A stretch of 64,000 nt of DNA from Prorocentrum cordatum (GCA_963575745.1 CAUYUJ010017837.1:1314690-1378689); one strand, 5' to 3'; shown: positions 38,634 to 48,912, counted from the first letter of the stretch. The notes: generated from the sequence alone by a model not told the origin. Numbers and translations: made by a program.

Positions 38634-38768
38634 TAGCTCTCTTTCCTCGCCCCATGGCCACCCCTCTGAGAGGGCAATCTGTGTGCGAGTGGGAAGGCTA
38701 CCCACAGCTGGAGCTGAGCAACGAGCGCGCACATACAAGGGAATGCATTCGAACACTCTGTCAACTCC
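38634..38768 (-). repeat. YR1 B1 split direct repeat
   Basis: Inner B copy, adjoining A2. The junction CCAGATCTC/TAGCTCTC should represent the joint of the circular intermediate. Confidence 0.85.
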
Positions 38769-39123
38769 AAGCTGAGACCATACCAAAGTCGAACCGTGGC
38801 CCGCCGCTCAATCAAGAAAACTTATGAGACAATTTACTTCACAGACAATCATTGAGGCACGAAACTGATTGACTAAGCGTTTGCACAGCGAGCGCGGGCA
38901 AGGCTCAGCCGTCTTGGTGAGCCACATCCCATCAGGCCCTTTTCCGCGCAGCACCGCATGCTTCTGGCCAGTGCGATCGCACATGTGTCGATTTTTGGCA
39001 CTGTGACACACGCGCGCGGCAGGGGGAATATCGATATGCACGTACAGAAGACGAGTCCTCTTCCGCCACGGCATTCCATCCATTCAGAAGTCCGCGGCGG
39101 TTTCTCTGACCCCCCTGCGAACC
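38769..39123 (-). other. YR1 3' untranslated stretch
   Basis: Lies between the stop of the methyltransferase-like domain and B1. Short frames only; no motif recognised. Confidence 0.5.
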
Positions 39124-39500
39124 TAAATCGATGAAATGAAAGGCGTGAGCCACAGGCGAGACGAGGCTGGATTCTCGAGTACTGCAGGCACACCGCGCGA
39201 CCGGCAACGGGCCATAACTTTTGCTGAAAATCGGCACATCTCATTGGCAACGTCTACCTTCACTTGGTCGGCCTCTGAAAGTCCTGCGGGACCCAGAGGC
39301 ATGTCATCCGACCCCAGCCGCGGCGGCCCGGCGCCGGAGTCGCGCGCCCGGGGGAAGGTCGCACGCGGCGCCCCGAGCCATACTGCATGGCAGCAGCCCG
39401 AGCGGATCCACCCCAGGACGCGGCGCTGGGCGGAGCGGCTGCTGAGGTCGCGCGAGCAGTGGTGGCTGACGTCGATCTCGAAGATCGGCAGGCCCTACGG
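39124..39500 (-). pseudogene. YR1 methyltransferase-like domain
   Basis: Starts in the RT frame as ALEIFSGSGRFSHCW (motif I) and continues, after a shift, as EIDVSHHCSRDL, RRVLGWIRSG, HAVWLGAPRATFPRARDSG and finally GVPAVLENPASSRLW before TAG at 39124-39126. LEIFSGSG, GAP(C) and ENP correspond in order to motifs I, IV and VI of cytosine-C5 methyltransferases. The residue expected to be the catalytic Cys is Arg (codon CGT), as in YR2 but unlike YR3. About 120 residues, too short for a target-recognition domain. Function as a methylase is inferred and would need the Cys. Confidence 0.65.
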
Positions 39501-40745
39501 CGGCCGCTGCCTCCAGCAGTGGCTGAACCTCCCGCTCCCGGAGAAGATCTCCAGCGCGAAACCCTCACTGCCCGCTGGTTGAGGTATGTCCGCGAGAGGC
39601 ACGCGCCGAGCGTGCGCTCGGCCTCTAGCGCGGCGTTCAGCTCCTCGGGCGTCAGCGACCTCAGCACCTGGTTCACGCGCCCGCCTTTCTCGCACCGCTT
39701 GACTGACCGTAGGCTGTGCCGCCTGCCTCGGCGCATGAGGCCCTCGGCACTGCGGAACTCGGTCACCGCCTCGTGCGACGCCCCGCCTTGCCTCAGCTGA
39801 TACAGCGTGGGGGCGACGAGGCTGGGGAACAATCGCCTCGCGGCGGACCGCGCGGCATCCTGCCGCTGGGCGGGGCGCGCCGGGAAGAGGGGCATCCCCT
39901 CTGCCACGGTCCTCTGCAAGCTCACCAGCATCGGCGCCACCAGCTCGAACTCGGGGTTGTCGAACACCATGCGCTCGTCCTGCGCCCCCACCTTCGAAGT
40001 CAGACCCCTCTCGCGCGGGCGGAGCACCACGGACCACTTGCGGCGGTTCGGGGCCCCTCCGCTCACCGGCGCCACTAGGCGCCCGCCTGCGAGCCTCAGC
40101 GCCTCCGCCGGCCGCAGCAGCAGCAAAAAGGCCATGAACGTCGCTCCTGCGGCCGCTCGCTGCCCCCGCGCCAGCATCTCCTTCGCCAGAGCGGCCGTCG
40201 CAGGCCAGGGCAGCGGCGAGCGAGAGCTGGCAGGGTTGCGCCGTCTCCAGCCCTGGAGCGCCCGTCGCGATCTCCGAAGCTCGGGCGCGCCGCGGGGCCC
40301 CCCCGGGAGCAGATGGCCCAGCGCCGCCAGCATCTTGGTTCCCGTCGCCAGCGGTTCGCCCTCGAAGAACTGCTCGGTCAGCCACACCACCAGCGCGCCG
40401 TCGGCGTCCGACGGAGTCTTTAGGCTCATCCCCTTCTTGGAGGCCCAGCGCGCGAAACAGCTGAACCGATTGCGGCAGTCCTTCTGCGTGAGGGGCCCCA
40501 CCGCCTCGTCCTCCAGCACGGTCAGCGGGCGAGACCCGATCGGCACACCGCGCTCCAGCTGCGTCAGCTCCTGTCCCAGCAGCGCCTGCCGCCGCCCGGC
40601 GGTGGCGACCCCGCGGCTGGCGCCGGCGCGATGGTGCGCTGCCGCGCTCGCGCTCGCCTGCGAGCTGGCGCTGGCCCGGCGCCGCCGCTGCCTCGCCCGC
40701 TGCTGCGCCTGGCTCGCCTGCTTCTTCATCAAGGCATTGCGCCTT
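39490..40745 (-). pseudogene. YR1 tyrosine recombinase
   Basis: An uninterrupted frame of about 415 residues. A basic N-terminus is followed by the core-binding part (LTQKDCRNRFSCFARWASKK, then LVVWLTEQFFEGEPLATGTK). The catalytic part has LLLRPAEALRL (first Arg), LTSKVGAQDE, LYQLRQGGASHE (second Arg), then RGRRHSLRSVKRCEKGGR. In this family the nucleophilic Tyr lies nine residues after the Trp of RGRW. Here those two positions are Arg and Cys (TGC for TAC), so the enzyme should be inactive unless the family uses another residue. The recombinase would integrate circular cDNA. It overlaps the end of the RNase H frame and precedes the methyltransferase-like domain. Confidence 0.75.
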
Positions 40746-42890
40746 GGGAAGCTCGAGCCGAGGCGGCGGCCCGAGGACGAAGGGGTCGCCACAACCGCCT
40801 CTGATGAAGCCACCAGTGACGGGGTCCACGAGCTCGAAGCCGCCGCCGTCGGGACAGCCGCCAGGCCTCCAAGCCGCCTCGCGCTCGGGCCGCGGCTGAG
40901 CGTCCCGACTGGCCGCGGCGCTACGCTCCTCGGAGCCGCGAGAAGCCCCGTCCGCTGCGTTCCTCTCGGAGGAGATCCAGCGCGCGTGAACCGCGGCGAA
41001 GCTGGCCAGGCACAAGGCGGCCCACTGCCTGAGGCAGCGCGCCATCGCCCGACTCGAGCTTCGACCCTTGGCGATCCCGAGCACAACGGCCATAGCATCA
41101 AAGAGCACGAGATGTCGACAACCCACGGCTTTGCAGTCCCGCAGAATGTGACGCAGCGCCCAAACACCAGCCCGAGCCTCCAAGATCACCTGGTCGCCCG
41201 AGACGCTCCAAGGTCTACTCGTCGCACGCCTCCAGCAGCCCCCCCAGACAGACCTGGGCACCGCAGGCACCCCGCGAAGATATCCTTGCTCTTGTCCCCA
41301 GACTCCCTCATCATCTCGTGGGCGTACCCGTTGCCCCCCGCACTTCGTAAACCTCCACCTATCAGAATATCGTCCCGCATATTTGATCGCACCCATGTCG
41401 CATCGTCGTTCCATAACCCCGTAGCCCCACTCGCTCGCGTCGAAAACCGCCACCTTGGGGCTCCACGCCACATTGAGCTCTCTAGAGGCAAGGGGCACCA
41501 GATGACTCACCCACTCCAGCTCTTCTATCACAGAATCCCAAAGAGGTGTTACTCGGACAGGATGACGATCGATACATGCATACACGGTGTGCAAGACCGA
41601 TAGGATCGGACGCCGCAATAAAACACGAAAGGTAATATGACCAACGGTGCTTCTCAACTGGGAACCACTCGCTCGCCCCCTGCGCAGGATCTCTCGCAGG
41701 CCGAGAATGGGCCGCCAGGCCGTTCGTGGAGCTATCCCCACGGCAGGCCGCAGCTCGTCAAAGCGCCAGCCAAGCGTATCTCCGCCTCGGCTGCAAGTGA
41801 CTGGATGCACGCCTAGCCCGTCGGCCTCAAGAGCGGCGCCGACCTCTGTGGCCAACCGGCGGCCTTCCTCTCCGTCCGTCCCGAGCGCCGCGAAGTTGTC
41901 CACGTGCTCGGCGCGGGCGCAGCCCTGGGTCACCGCAGGGGCAGGCCGCCCGTCCACCAGTCTGTTGTCCGCATCCACGCCAGTGACCCTCTCGGCCACC
42001 GCCTTGTGGAGCGCCTGGCAGACGCACAGCGCCCCCTTGAAACCCATGGGCAGCGCGCTCAGCACCGGCACGACCCGTACTCCAGGATGCACGCGTTCAC
42101 CGTCAAGCCATCGAACTCCGAGAGCCCCCGCGCACACGGGCGCCTCTCGAAGTACTCTCGCAGCTTCTCGGGCAGGCTGATCGAGTAGAAGGCCACCTCG
42201 ATGTCCACGCCCGACACGTGCACAGGCTCGGTCCCCTCGACCTCGAGCCGCCCAAAACTGTCGCCTGTCGCCAGGCTCACTCCCGGGGCGTCCTTGAAGC
42301 AGCACTTGCAAACTCTGCAATCCAGGATGAGGCGTTGTTCCCCTCCCTTCTTCCATACGCAAAAAGTACCAACGCTCTTCTTGCAGCTACGCCTGTACTC
42401 GATGATGCCCCGCTCGTGCAGCTTCCTGATGAGCTTCGCATACTCCTTCGGCTTCTGGCGAACGATCGGGTCGTTGTAGGCACGGCGCAACTGCCGACGC
42501 TCTTCCTCGGCCGCCCCATCTTCGGGCGCCCGAACCAAACTCTTAAGAACCTCGTGAACCTTCACGCCCGCCGAGCCCCCGACATCCTGCATGCGAGCGG
42601 GCCGGCGCTGGAGACTGGACAAGGCAACCCGCCCCACCTCGATGGGGGGCAACAGCTCCGGCGACGCCGCCGTAGCTCTGCTTCGACAGGAGCTCCTCCA
42701 GGGCTCCCTGTCCACGCAAGTCGGCTGAAGGCGAACCGAGCTCGCGGCGGGCTTGCTCGATCTGCGCCAAGCGCGAGAGCTGCGCCTTACTCGGACGCAA
42801 ATTAAAGCTGTCGAGGACCTCGCTGGCCCCGCACAGCTCGTTGAGGGTGGCGATCGCCCCGGACACTCCGTCCTCTCGGTGACGCGCCTG
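40730..42890 (-). pseudogene. YR1 reverse transcriptase and RNase H
   Basis: The N-terminus (IATLNELCGASEVLDSFNLR, 42870-42680) is in one frame. The fingers and palm (VGTFCVWKKGGEQRLILDCR, LATGDSFGRLEV, VSGVDIEVAFYSISLPEKLR) run in a second to about 42060. The rest is in a third frame: VLSALPMGFKGAL, AEHVDNFAALG (motif C, VDN), GDTLGWRFDE, GHITFRVLLRRPIL. RNase H follows with Asp308 (VAVFDASEWGYG), Glu395 (VILEARAGVWAL), Asp422 (LVLFDAMAVVLG) and Asp471 (ERNAADGASRG) numbered in the frame starting at 42362, so its DEDD set is intact. Two shifts break the protein. The family is DIRS/Ngaro-like, as expected with a tyrosine recombinase. Confidence 0.8.
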
Positions 42891-43116
42891 AAGTCCCCGC
42901 CGACGGACTGCATGGCTCAACCTCTTGCCCCCGCCTCCAGGACAACGAACCAGCACTGACAGGCCTGGCTGTCCTTCGGGCAAGGGCAAAGGAAGAAGCT
43001 CGCGAGCAACTCGACGCTCGCGAGGGTGGTTGCAAAACTGCGGAGGATGGCCTCCGCCCCTGCCGCGCACGGCCGCCGCCGGCGGCTGGGGCCAGTGGGC
43101 AGGGATTCCCGCCCGA

Positions 43117-44764
43117 TCACTCCCCATCCTTCTCCTTGTTGTTGGTGAGGGCTCGGCGCTCCTCTCGCGCCTTCCCCACCTGCTTCGCGACGTTGGCGCC
43201 CCTCTCGACCTCCCGCGACGCGAAGTCCATCAGCTCCGGCGCCAGCATGACGCCGCCCGCCTCGCGGTGCTGGCCCGTGAACACCAGGCTCTCGCCCAGC
43301 AGCCCTGCACCCTTGCCGGCACCCTTCTTTCCTTTGCCGCCAGCCATCTGCCTGGCGACCCTCTCCTGCTCGTACACGTACTCTACCAGCTGGGTCTGGC
43401 GGAGGCGGACTTCGAAGCTCGCAAGGTTGCACGGCTCCAGGTGATCGCACGTCCCCGCCTCCTCCACCGCCTTGAGGCACATGCGGTGCGTGTCCACCCC
43501 CCCAGTCACCCGTCTCGAGGCCATGCAGCACCGTGAAGTACCTGTGGTGGTCCATCGGTCCACCTCCACGCCTGTTCAAGAACATTATGCACCACTCGGT
43601 GGTCCTGGGGCCGACCACGGGCCAGTCGACGAAGTCAGTGACGCTCGACTTGCTCACGACGTCGCGCCACTGGGGCCTCTGCCGCCCAGCTTCGCTCAGG
43701 TCCACGTTCAGGATCCGCGCGTCTCCAGCAGCCTCCGCCCCGACCCAGGTCATCACGTCCTGACGCCTCAGCCGTCGCAGGCACAAGCTTCCGCCATCGC
43801 CTGCTGGCGCATGCGCCACATCGCCCAAGGTCACAGCGGCCGCTAGAAGCAGCACCTCATCTCCTCGTCGGTACTGCCCGCGCGTCTCCACCGCCACTGA
43901 CACCAGGGTCGGGCCTCCGCGAACTCCTCCTTCGCCGCCCCCGCCTGCGGCCCCGCCTCCAACAGGTACACCCCCGCGCCGAAGCCCCCCAACCGCCAAT
44001 GCCGCGCCCCCTGCCCCAGCCGCCAAGCCCCCGGCCGCCGCCGCGGCATCGGGGGGCCCTGCTCCCGCTGCTGCCGCCGCTCCAGGTTGCCTCCTGGCGG
44101 GATCACCGCCGGGTCGCGGCCCGCTGCCGCCTCCCGCGCGGGATGCTCGGCCCGCTCCAGGGCCTCCGACTGGTCGAAGGCGTCGTCCAACTTCTGCTGG
44201 GTCGGCGCCGCCCGAAACCTGCACACGTTCCCGCGCGCCAGCCCGGGAGGTGGGGGCCATCGCGCATCTGCGTGCCGCGCCGCCGAGATGTGCGCCCCCT
44301 CCAGGTCGCACTTCTCCGCGTAGCAGCCCCCGTCGGGCGCGGGGATGCGGTTAGTCGCCGAGGGCGCCCTTGAGCTCCCGACGCGCCGCCTCTGGTGCCA
44401 CAGCTCGCCCTCCCCATTGTAGAGCACGTGCGCCCGCGCGCAACTCGCCGCCTCCGGCATCCCCGCCAGAGCTGCGGCTGCCATCGCGGCGGCAGCAGCG
44501 ACCCAGGCCCCGCGCCAGGCCCCCGATCGCCTCCGCGCCGCACGCCCCGGCCAGGCACCCCACGCCGAGCAGTGCCACGGCCCAGCTCCACGGCAGCCCG
44601 AATTGCAGCTCCACCTCTGCATCGTCTTGCCGAGGAGCGGGCGCGCCCGGGCACGCCGGGCAGGCTGGGATCGAAGGGCGCCGACCGCAGTGGCAGTCGG
44701 GGCACCAGTGCTCGGGGCACCGCGGGCAGCTCGCCAGGTAGGTCTGCGTCAGACCTGCAGCCAC
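43117..44764 (-). pseudogene. YR1 gag with Cys-rich and membrane-like N-terminus, frameshifted
   Basis: The start (MAAGLTQTYLASCPRCPEHW) has paired cysteines (CPRC, CPDC, CPAC) and then a hydrophobic segment (WAVALLGVGCLAGACG); the same layout opens the YR2 gag. Two further frames carry the middle part (GNVCRFRAAPTQQKLDDAFD; RILNVDLSEAG). The conserved gag core reads VDWPVVGPRTTEWCIMF. After another shift come HRMCLKAVEEAGTCDHLEPC, FEVRLRQTQLVEYVYEQE and VGKAREERRALTNNK. This core resembles a conserved dinoflagellate retroelement protein I recall (WPVxGPRTTLW ... QLxEE ... KARExR). Role: particle formation, by analogy. At least three shifts are needed. Confidence 0.6.
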
Positions 44765-44832
44765 CGTCGCGAGCTCGCCCCACGTGCGCAGCGCCCGAGA
44801 GGGGCTCGAGAGCGCTGACCTCTCCGCACATT

Positions 44833-44924
44833 AACTTGAGCGAGAACAATTGCGGAACAACAAGATGCGGCCACTTCTGCGAGGCTGAGGCTCCAAGATC
44901 AATGTGCAAGTACCGCCAGATATC
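44833..44924 (-). repeat. YR1 A1 split direct repeat (outer 5' end)
   Basis: Direct repeat of A2, 92 bp, placed about 70 bp upstream of the first gag codon. Sequence outside it returns to the AAGAGG block core. Confidence 0.85.
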
Positions 44925-45690
44925 CCGTAGGTGTTCGAAGGATTGCGATATCTGCATCGCCTCGGCCTTCCGACGGCCCGACGCGGCCCGAGAGCCCCAA
45001 AAGATCGCCCAAAGATCGCCCAGAGGCCTCCGAGAGACCCCCGAGACGGCCCCAAGAGGCCCCCAGACAGCCCAGGAGGCATTGAGACGCCCAAGATGGC
45101 CTCCAAGACGGCCCTGGAGCATTTTAAGGGGACCCCAAATCGGCTCAGAGAGGCCCCCCAGACGGCCCCCGACGGCGTCGGACGGGCCAGGGGCCCACCA
45201 AGACGGCAGAACATGGCCTCAGGATGGCCCGGGAGGCTTCCAAGAGGGCGGGCCTCCGGGAAGGCGCAAAAAGGCCACGGTCATTGATTTCCCATCTGCT
45301 AGTTTTCGCCCCCCCGACGGCCCGAGGCGGCCCGGGCGCCCCCGAAGATCGCCCAAGAGGCCCGAGACGGCCCCAAGAAGCTCCCAGGACGGCCCCAGAG
45401 GCCTGCAAAGACGCTCAAGATGGCCTCCAAGACGGCCCCAGAGCCCTCCAAGACGCCCACCAAGAAGGCCCGCAATGGCCCCAGGCGGCCAAGATGACAC
45501 TCAAGATGCCCACGTGTTCCCCGAAGGCCCCCCAAACCGATTCGGGGAGCGCGTGGCCCGATAGCTCGGCAGGTCTCGCCTCAGCGCCCGCCCCCTTAGG
45601 CGCTTCCAAAAAGGCAGGAGGAGGCGGCGATTCGCCGCGGGCGTCTTCGATGAATGCAGAGTGAGAAGGGGGGGGAGAGGACGGGCGAGG
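44925..45690 (+). repeat. AAGAGGCCCC-type block, right part
   Basis: Continues the 37-kb block on the other side of YR1. It contains two core-like stretches (ATTGCGATATCTGCATCGCC..TTCCGACGG near 44940 and CATTGATTTCCC..TTTTCGCCCCCCCGACGG near 45284) among GCCCAAGAGG / CCAAGACGG units. 45090-45240 aligns with 38100-38230. Confidence 0.75.
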
Positions 45691-45699
45691 GCGAAAGAG

Positions 45700-46516
45700 G
45701 ATCACATCAGTCGGAGCGCCCGGGATCGGCGGCGCTGGCCGGAAGCCGCCACAATGACGCCGCAAGGGCGAAGGCAAATCCGCCCTGTGGAACGATGCAC
45801 TCACGTCGCCCGCGGCCACGTGGGCCTGCCCGTTGGCCCCCGCCTGCCTGAGCGACGAGGCTGTCAGTAGTCTGGTGGATCATGGGGTCCCTGAATGAGC
45901 AGTTGCAAACTCGGGCGCCGAAAACGACGCAGATCCCACATCTTTTCGGCGGCGAAGAACACGCCGAGACTGCGGGGCGTCTCCGGGGCCGCGATCCACT
46001 CAAGCATCCCGCGGACATAAAGAGGAGAGCGGGGGTCGGAGCAGGCGGTGGGGTTGTTTCCAGGAAGGGGTCGACGCAAGGTTCCTGCGGGCCCAGTTCC
46101 TGATGCAAGCGCCTGGCTTCATTAACGCCCCTGAGCAAATTCACCTGATAGTCACGCAACCGAGTAGAGCACCCCGGAGACGGCATAGTCGCCGCGCAAG
46201 CAGCGGCTGCCTGATCGGGGAGGGCGAGCAGTTGCCGGTTGCAAGGCCTCCGCGCGGACCCGGGCCCGACGTCGCAGAGTCCTGGGGCCGCGCAGATTTC
46301 GCGTCGAGATCTCGCGCCAGTAGCAAGGTCTGGTTGAGCTGCAGATATACCGGAGCAACATTCGCGAATGTGTTTCAGCGCATCTCGTTGGCCAACATTC
46401 TCTGCGCAGTCGGAGGCGCCCGTCGCCCCCTCCCCCGACGTCATGTCGAGAAATGGATTCCGTCGTTGGCCCGAAGCCGATACTGGTGGGCACGCTGGCG
46501 CCTGCGCGTTGCGCAC
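45700..46516 (-). pseudogene. YR2 reverse transcriptase N-half
   Basis: Frames in order: LRDYQVNLLRGVNEARRLHQ; LYVRGMLEWIAAP; SLGVFFAAEKMWDLRRF (the 'VGxFxVxKK..LRxI' strand); CNCSFRDPMIH; then AAGDVSASFHRADLPSPLRR, the motif A region with its catalytic Asp. The reading stops near 45700, where the nested block begins. The next RT element (PMGWSW) lies at 36900. At least two frameshifts. Confidence 0.6.
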
Positions 46517-46808
46517 CGAAGCACGGGGGCCAAACAGTCTGCCGCTGCCCCGCCCCCCACGCGAGAAACACGAGCAAAAGGAGAGACATCCCCCTCGCGA
46601 TCGCCGCAGGCGCGCTTACCTGCTTGACTCGAGAGGCCAGGCAATGGCGGCGCAGACGGGGCGCTAAAATCGGGAAGGGCCCTGCGCGCGAGACCATGAG
46701 GGGGGGATATGCAACGGGGAACTGGCAGGCTTAGCGCGAAGCAGTCCTGCTTCACTGCCCCCAAAGAAAGGGGCGACGGGCGGCCGCTCCCCGCCGCCCG
46801 ACGGGGTC

Positions 46809-48111
46809 TCAGCCGTCGTCTTGTCCGTCCTTCTCGGCCTTGTCTATAGCTTTGGCGCTGGCCCCTTCCTCGCGAGCTTTGCGCCGCCCCTTCGCAACGG
46901 ACACCTCCTTCTGGAGTTCCAGTGGCGCCCAGGACTGTAGCGCGGGGCGCGCCGCAACGTTCCCGCGAACGCGATCTAAACCCACGTGCAGAAATGAATC
47001 CTGAGTAGTGTCGCCGCCGCCGCCCGCAAACGCGGGCATCCTGTCTCTGCGCCTCTCCTCGCAAAGCTGAACTGAGCGAGACATGGTCTCGGCGGCTGCG
47101 ACGTCGGGCAAGTTCACTTGGTCGAACGTCGCCATGCTCTCGAGCATCTGACAGCGCCTCAAGTGGTTTTCCACGCCACCATCGTTGTTCTGATGTTTCG
47201 CATCTGACTTCCACCTCGCGGGCCTGCCGAATGGGGTCTGACAGTTGAACACCATGAAACGGCATAGCCAGAGCGTTGCACGAGGACCCCGAACAGGAAA
47301 ATCGTTAAGCGTTGTCTCCACCATCCCCGCGACGGCCAAGCGAAACCTCCGACAACGACTCTCTGATACATCATGGGCGACTGGCTGGGTGTGAATATCA
47401 ACGACGGGCGCGGCGGCCCCGGCGGCTGCAGCGAGTCTGGCGGCTCCCGACAGCAGGCATCAATACACCGCCGTGGCCCACGGCTGGCGGCGGCGCCGCC
47501 ATGATAGGCCCCGCGGGCACCCCAGCGCTTACCGCCGGCACGGCAGCCGCGGCGGCAGCGGCAGCTCCAGCGCCGACCGCGGTGGCAGCGCCTCCTGCTC
47601 CTGGAAGCCCTGGGGCTGGTCCAAGGGCGGCGGCCAGCGCTCCAACGCCTCCGTCGACTCCAGGCACAGGTGGGTCAGCCCCAGCTGGCGGCGCGGCAGC
47701 GGGCGCAGCACCAACGAGACCCGCCAAGTTGGGTTGCTTCCCGTCGGCAGGCATGGGGAGCACCCGCCGCGCTGCCGCCGTGGCCCTTGCCGCCGCGAAG
47801 ACGGCGGGCGTCGGCACGTGCTGGAAGCGGTAGACGGGCACCGCGATCCCACCTGCGCCAGCCGGGGCTGCAGCTCCGCAGGCACCCCGAACCATCGAGC
47901 CGAACCGCACGATGTCGGGACCCTGCAACCATGAGTTTTCCTCATACTTGTCCCCATGTGGGGTCAGCACGCTCACCGTAGTACCAGCCCCTGGCTCGAT
48001 CAGCACGAGCCTCTCGTGAAACAGCGGCGCCCAGGGCACGTTGTACTGCACCGCGCCGAAGTCCCCCGCCTCGATCCCGAGGCCCTGCACAGGCAGCGCC
48101 GCCGCAGACAT
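46809..48111 (-). pseudogene. YR2 gag
   Basis: Two frames. The first (48111-47398) begins MSAAALPVQGLGIEAGDFGA and ends in a long Ala/Pro/Gly linker. The second (47339-46809) has VRGPRATLWLCRFM, GRPARWKSDAKHQNNDGGVE, MLESMATFDQVNLPDVAAAE, SRSVQLCEERRRDRMPAF and AKGRRKAREEGASAKAI. The latter matches the gag core of YR1 and a conserved dinoflagellate retroelement protein I recall. A shift of frame lies near 47380. Confidence 0.65.
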
Positions 48112-48174
48112 CTCAGGCCTGTGATCGCCGCGGACGGAGCACCGTCAACTGGTCCTGGGCCAGCGCTCCCACGT

Positions 48175-48573
48175 TCACCTCACGATCTGCGATGAACGGC
48201 TGAGTGTCGCCCTCCTGGGATGAGCCTGCTTGCGCCAGCCAGGCTTGCCGAGGCCCCCCCACACGGCGATAGCGGCGGCACCCAAGCAACCGCAGCTCGC
48301 CAGGGCCAGCAGCCCCGCCACCAGCGCCAGCAAGCGGAGGTCTGGGAAACCGATCCCGATGCCGCTGGCCTGCGGCGAAACGATGGGCGCGGGCGCGCCA
48401 AGACACGCAAGACAGGAAAGCAGCGCCCGAAACAAAGGGCACTGAGGACACTGGGGACAGGGAGGAGATTTTGGGCAGGAGGCGAGGTACGTGGGGGAAG
48501 CCTCCCACGCCCACGCGACAGCCTGTGACCACATCCGGGAAGGCCGGGGCGGGTTCGGAAAAGCTTGAGCCAA
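48175..48573 (-). pseudogene. YR2 gag N-terminal Cys-rich and hydrophobic segment
   Basis: TYLASCPKSPPCPQCPQCP and CLACLGAPAP, followed by a hydrophobic stretch (LLALVAGLLALASCGCLGAA), correspond position by position to the start of the YR1 gag (TYLASCPRCPEHWCPDC). It lies immediately inside the A1 repeat. It may be a membrane anchor or a zinc-binding module. Confidence 0.55.
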
Positions 48574-48626
48574 CGTTGCGCGGCCCCGTTCTCCTCACTC
48601 TCACTCACTGCATCCCATCCGAACAT
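48573..48626 (-). repeat. YR2 A1 split direct repeat (outer 5' end)
   Basis: Matches A2 at 15333-15386 over 54 bp. The next bases are TCC/CAT microsatellite, marking the element's 5' end. Confidence 0.75.
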
Positions 48627-48704
48627 CCTCCTCCTCCTCCTCCTCATCATCATCATCAACAGCAGCAGCATCATCATCATCATCAGTATCAGTATCAGCA
48701 TCAG

Positions 48705-48743
<39 letters not shown>

Positions 48744-48812
48744 CATCATCATCATCAGCATCCTCATCGGCATCATCATCATCATCATCATCATCATCAG
48801 CATCAGCATCAG

Positions 48813-48879
<67 letters not shown>

Positions 48880-48880
48880 G

Positions 48881-48912
<32 letters not shown>

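Larger units (their letters stand above)
38335..44924 (-). mobile_element. YR1: nearly full-length tyrosine-recombinase retrotransposon with split direct repeats, 6,590 bp
   Basis: On the minus strand: A1 repeat, gag, RT, RNase H, tyrosine recombinase, methyltransferase-like domain, then B1, A2 and B2. This A1-coding-B1A2B2 plan is that of PAT/Ngaro-type YR retrotransposons, which integrate as a circle and make no target duplication. The A repeat (92 bp, seven mismatches) and B repeat (135 bp) are well conserved, so the insertion is younger than YR2, whose repeats differ by 15-20%. It lies inside an AAGAGG block that itself interrupts YR2. The coding region shifts frame several times. Confidence 0.82.
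15131..48626 (-). mobile_element. YR2: tyrosine-recombinase retrotransposon with split direct repeats, interrupted by two nested insertions
   Basis: On the minus strand the order is A1 repeat, gag, RT N-half, [AAGAGG block containing YR1], RT C-half and RNase H, tyrosine recombinase, [copia-type element], methyltransferase-like domain, then B1-A2-B2 repeats. Both outer ends abut CAT microsatellite. Removing the nested inserts leaves about 6.9 kb, close to the 6.6 kb of YR1. The pieces on either side of each interruption are consecutive parts of the same protein series: RT motif A region ends near 45700 and the PMGWSW box resumes at 36900, while the recombinase ends at 34372 and the methyltransferase-like domain starts at 16270. 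Many frames are broken, so the element is inactive. That the two halves are one element is my inference. Confidence 0.75.

Noticed and set aside
39807-41603. Plus-strand frame of 598 codons
   Set aside because: Antisense to the YR1 RNase H and recombinase frames, which carry the catalytic motifs; it has no domain of its own.
48561-48582. Possible relict of the dinoflagellate spliced leader (minus strand TTGGCTCAAG)
   Set aside because: Only the last 10 nt match; the preceding bases do not fit the leader, and the site is explained as part of the YR2 A1 region.
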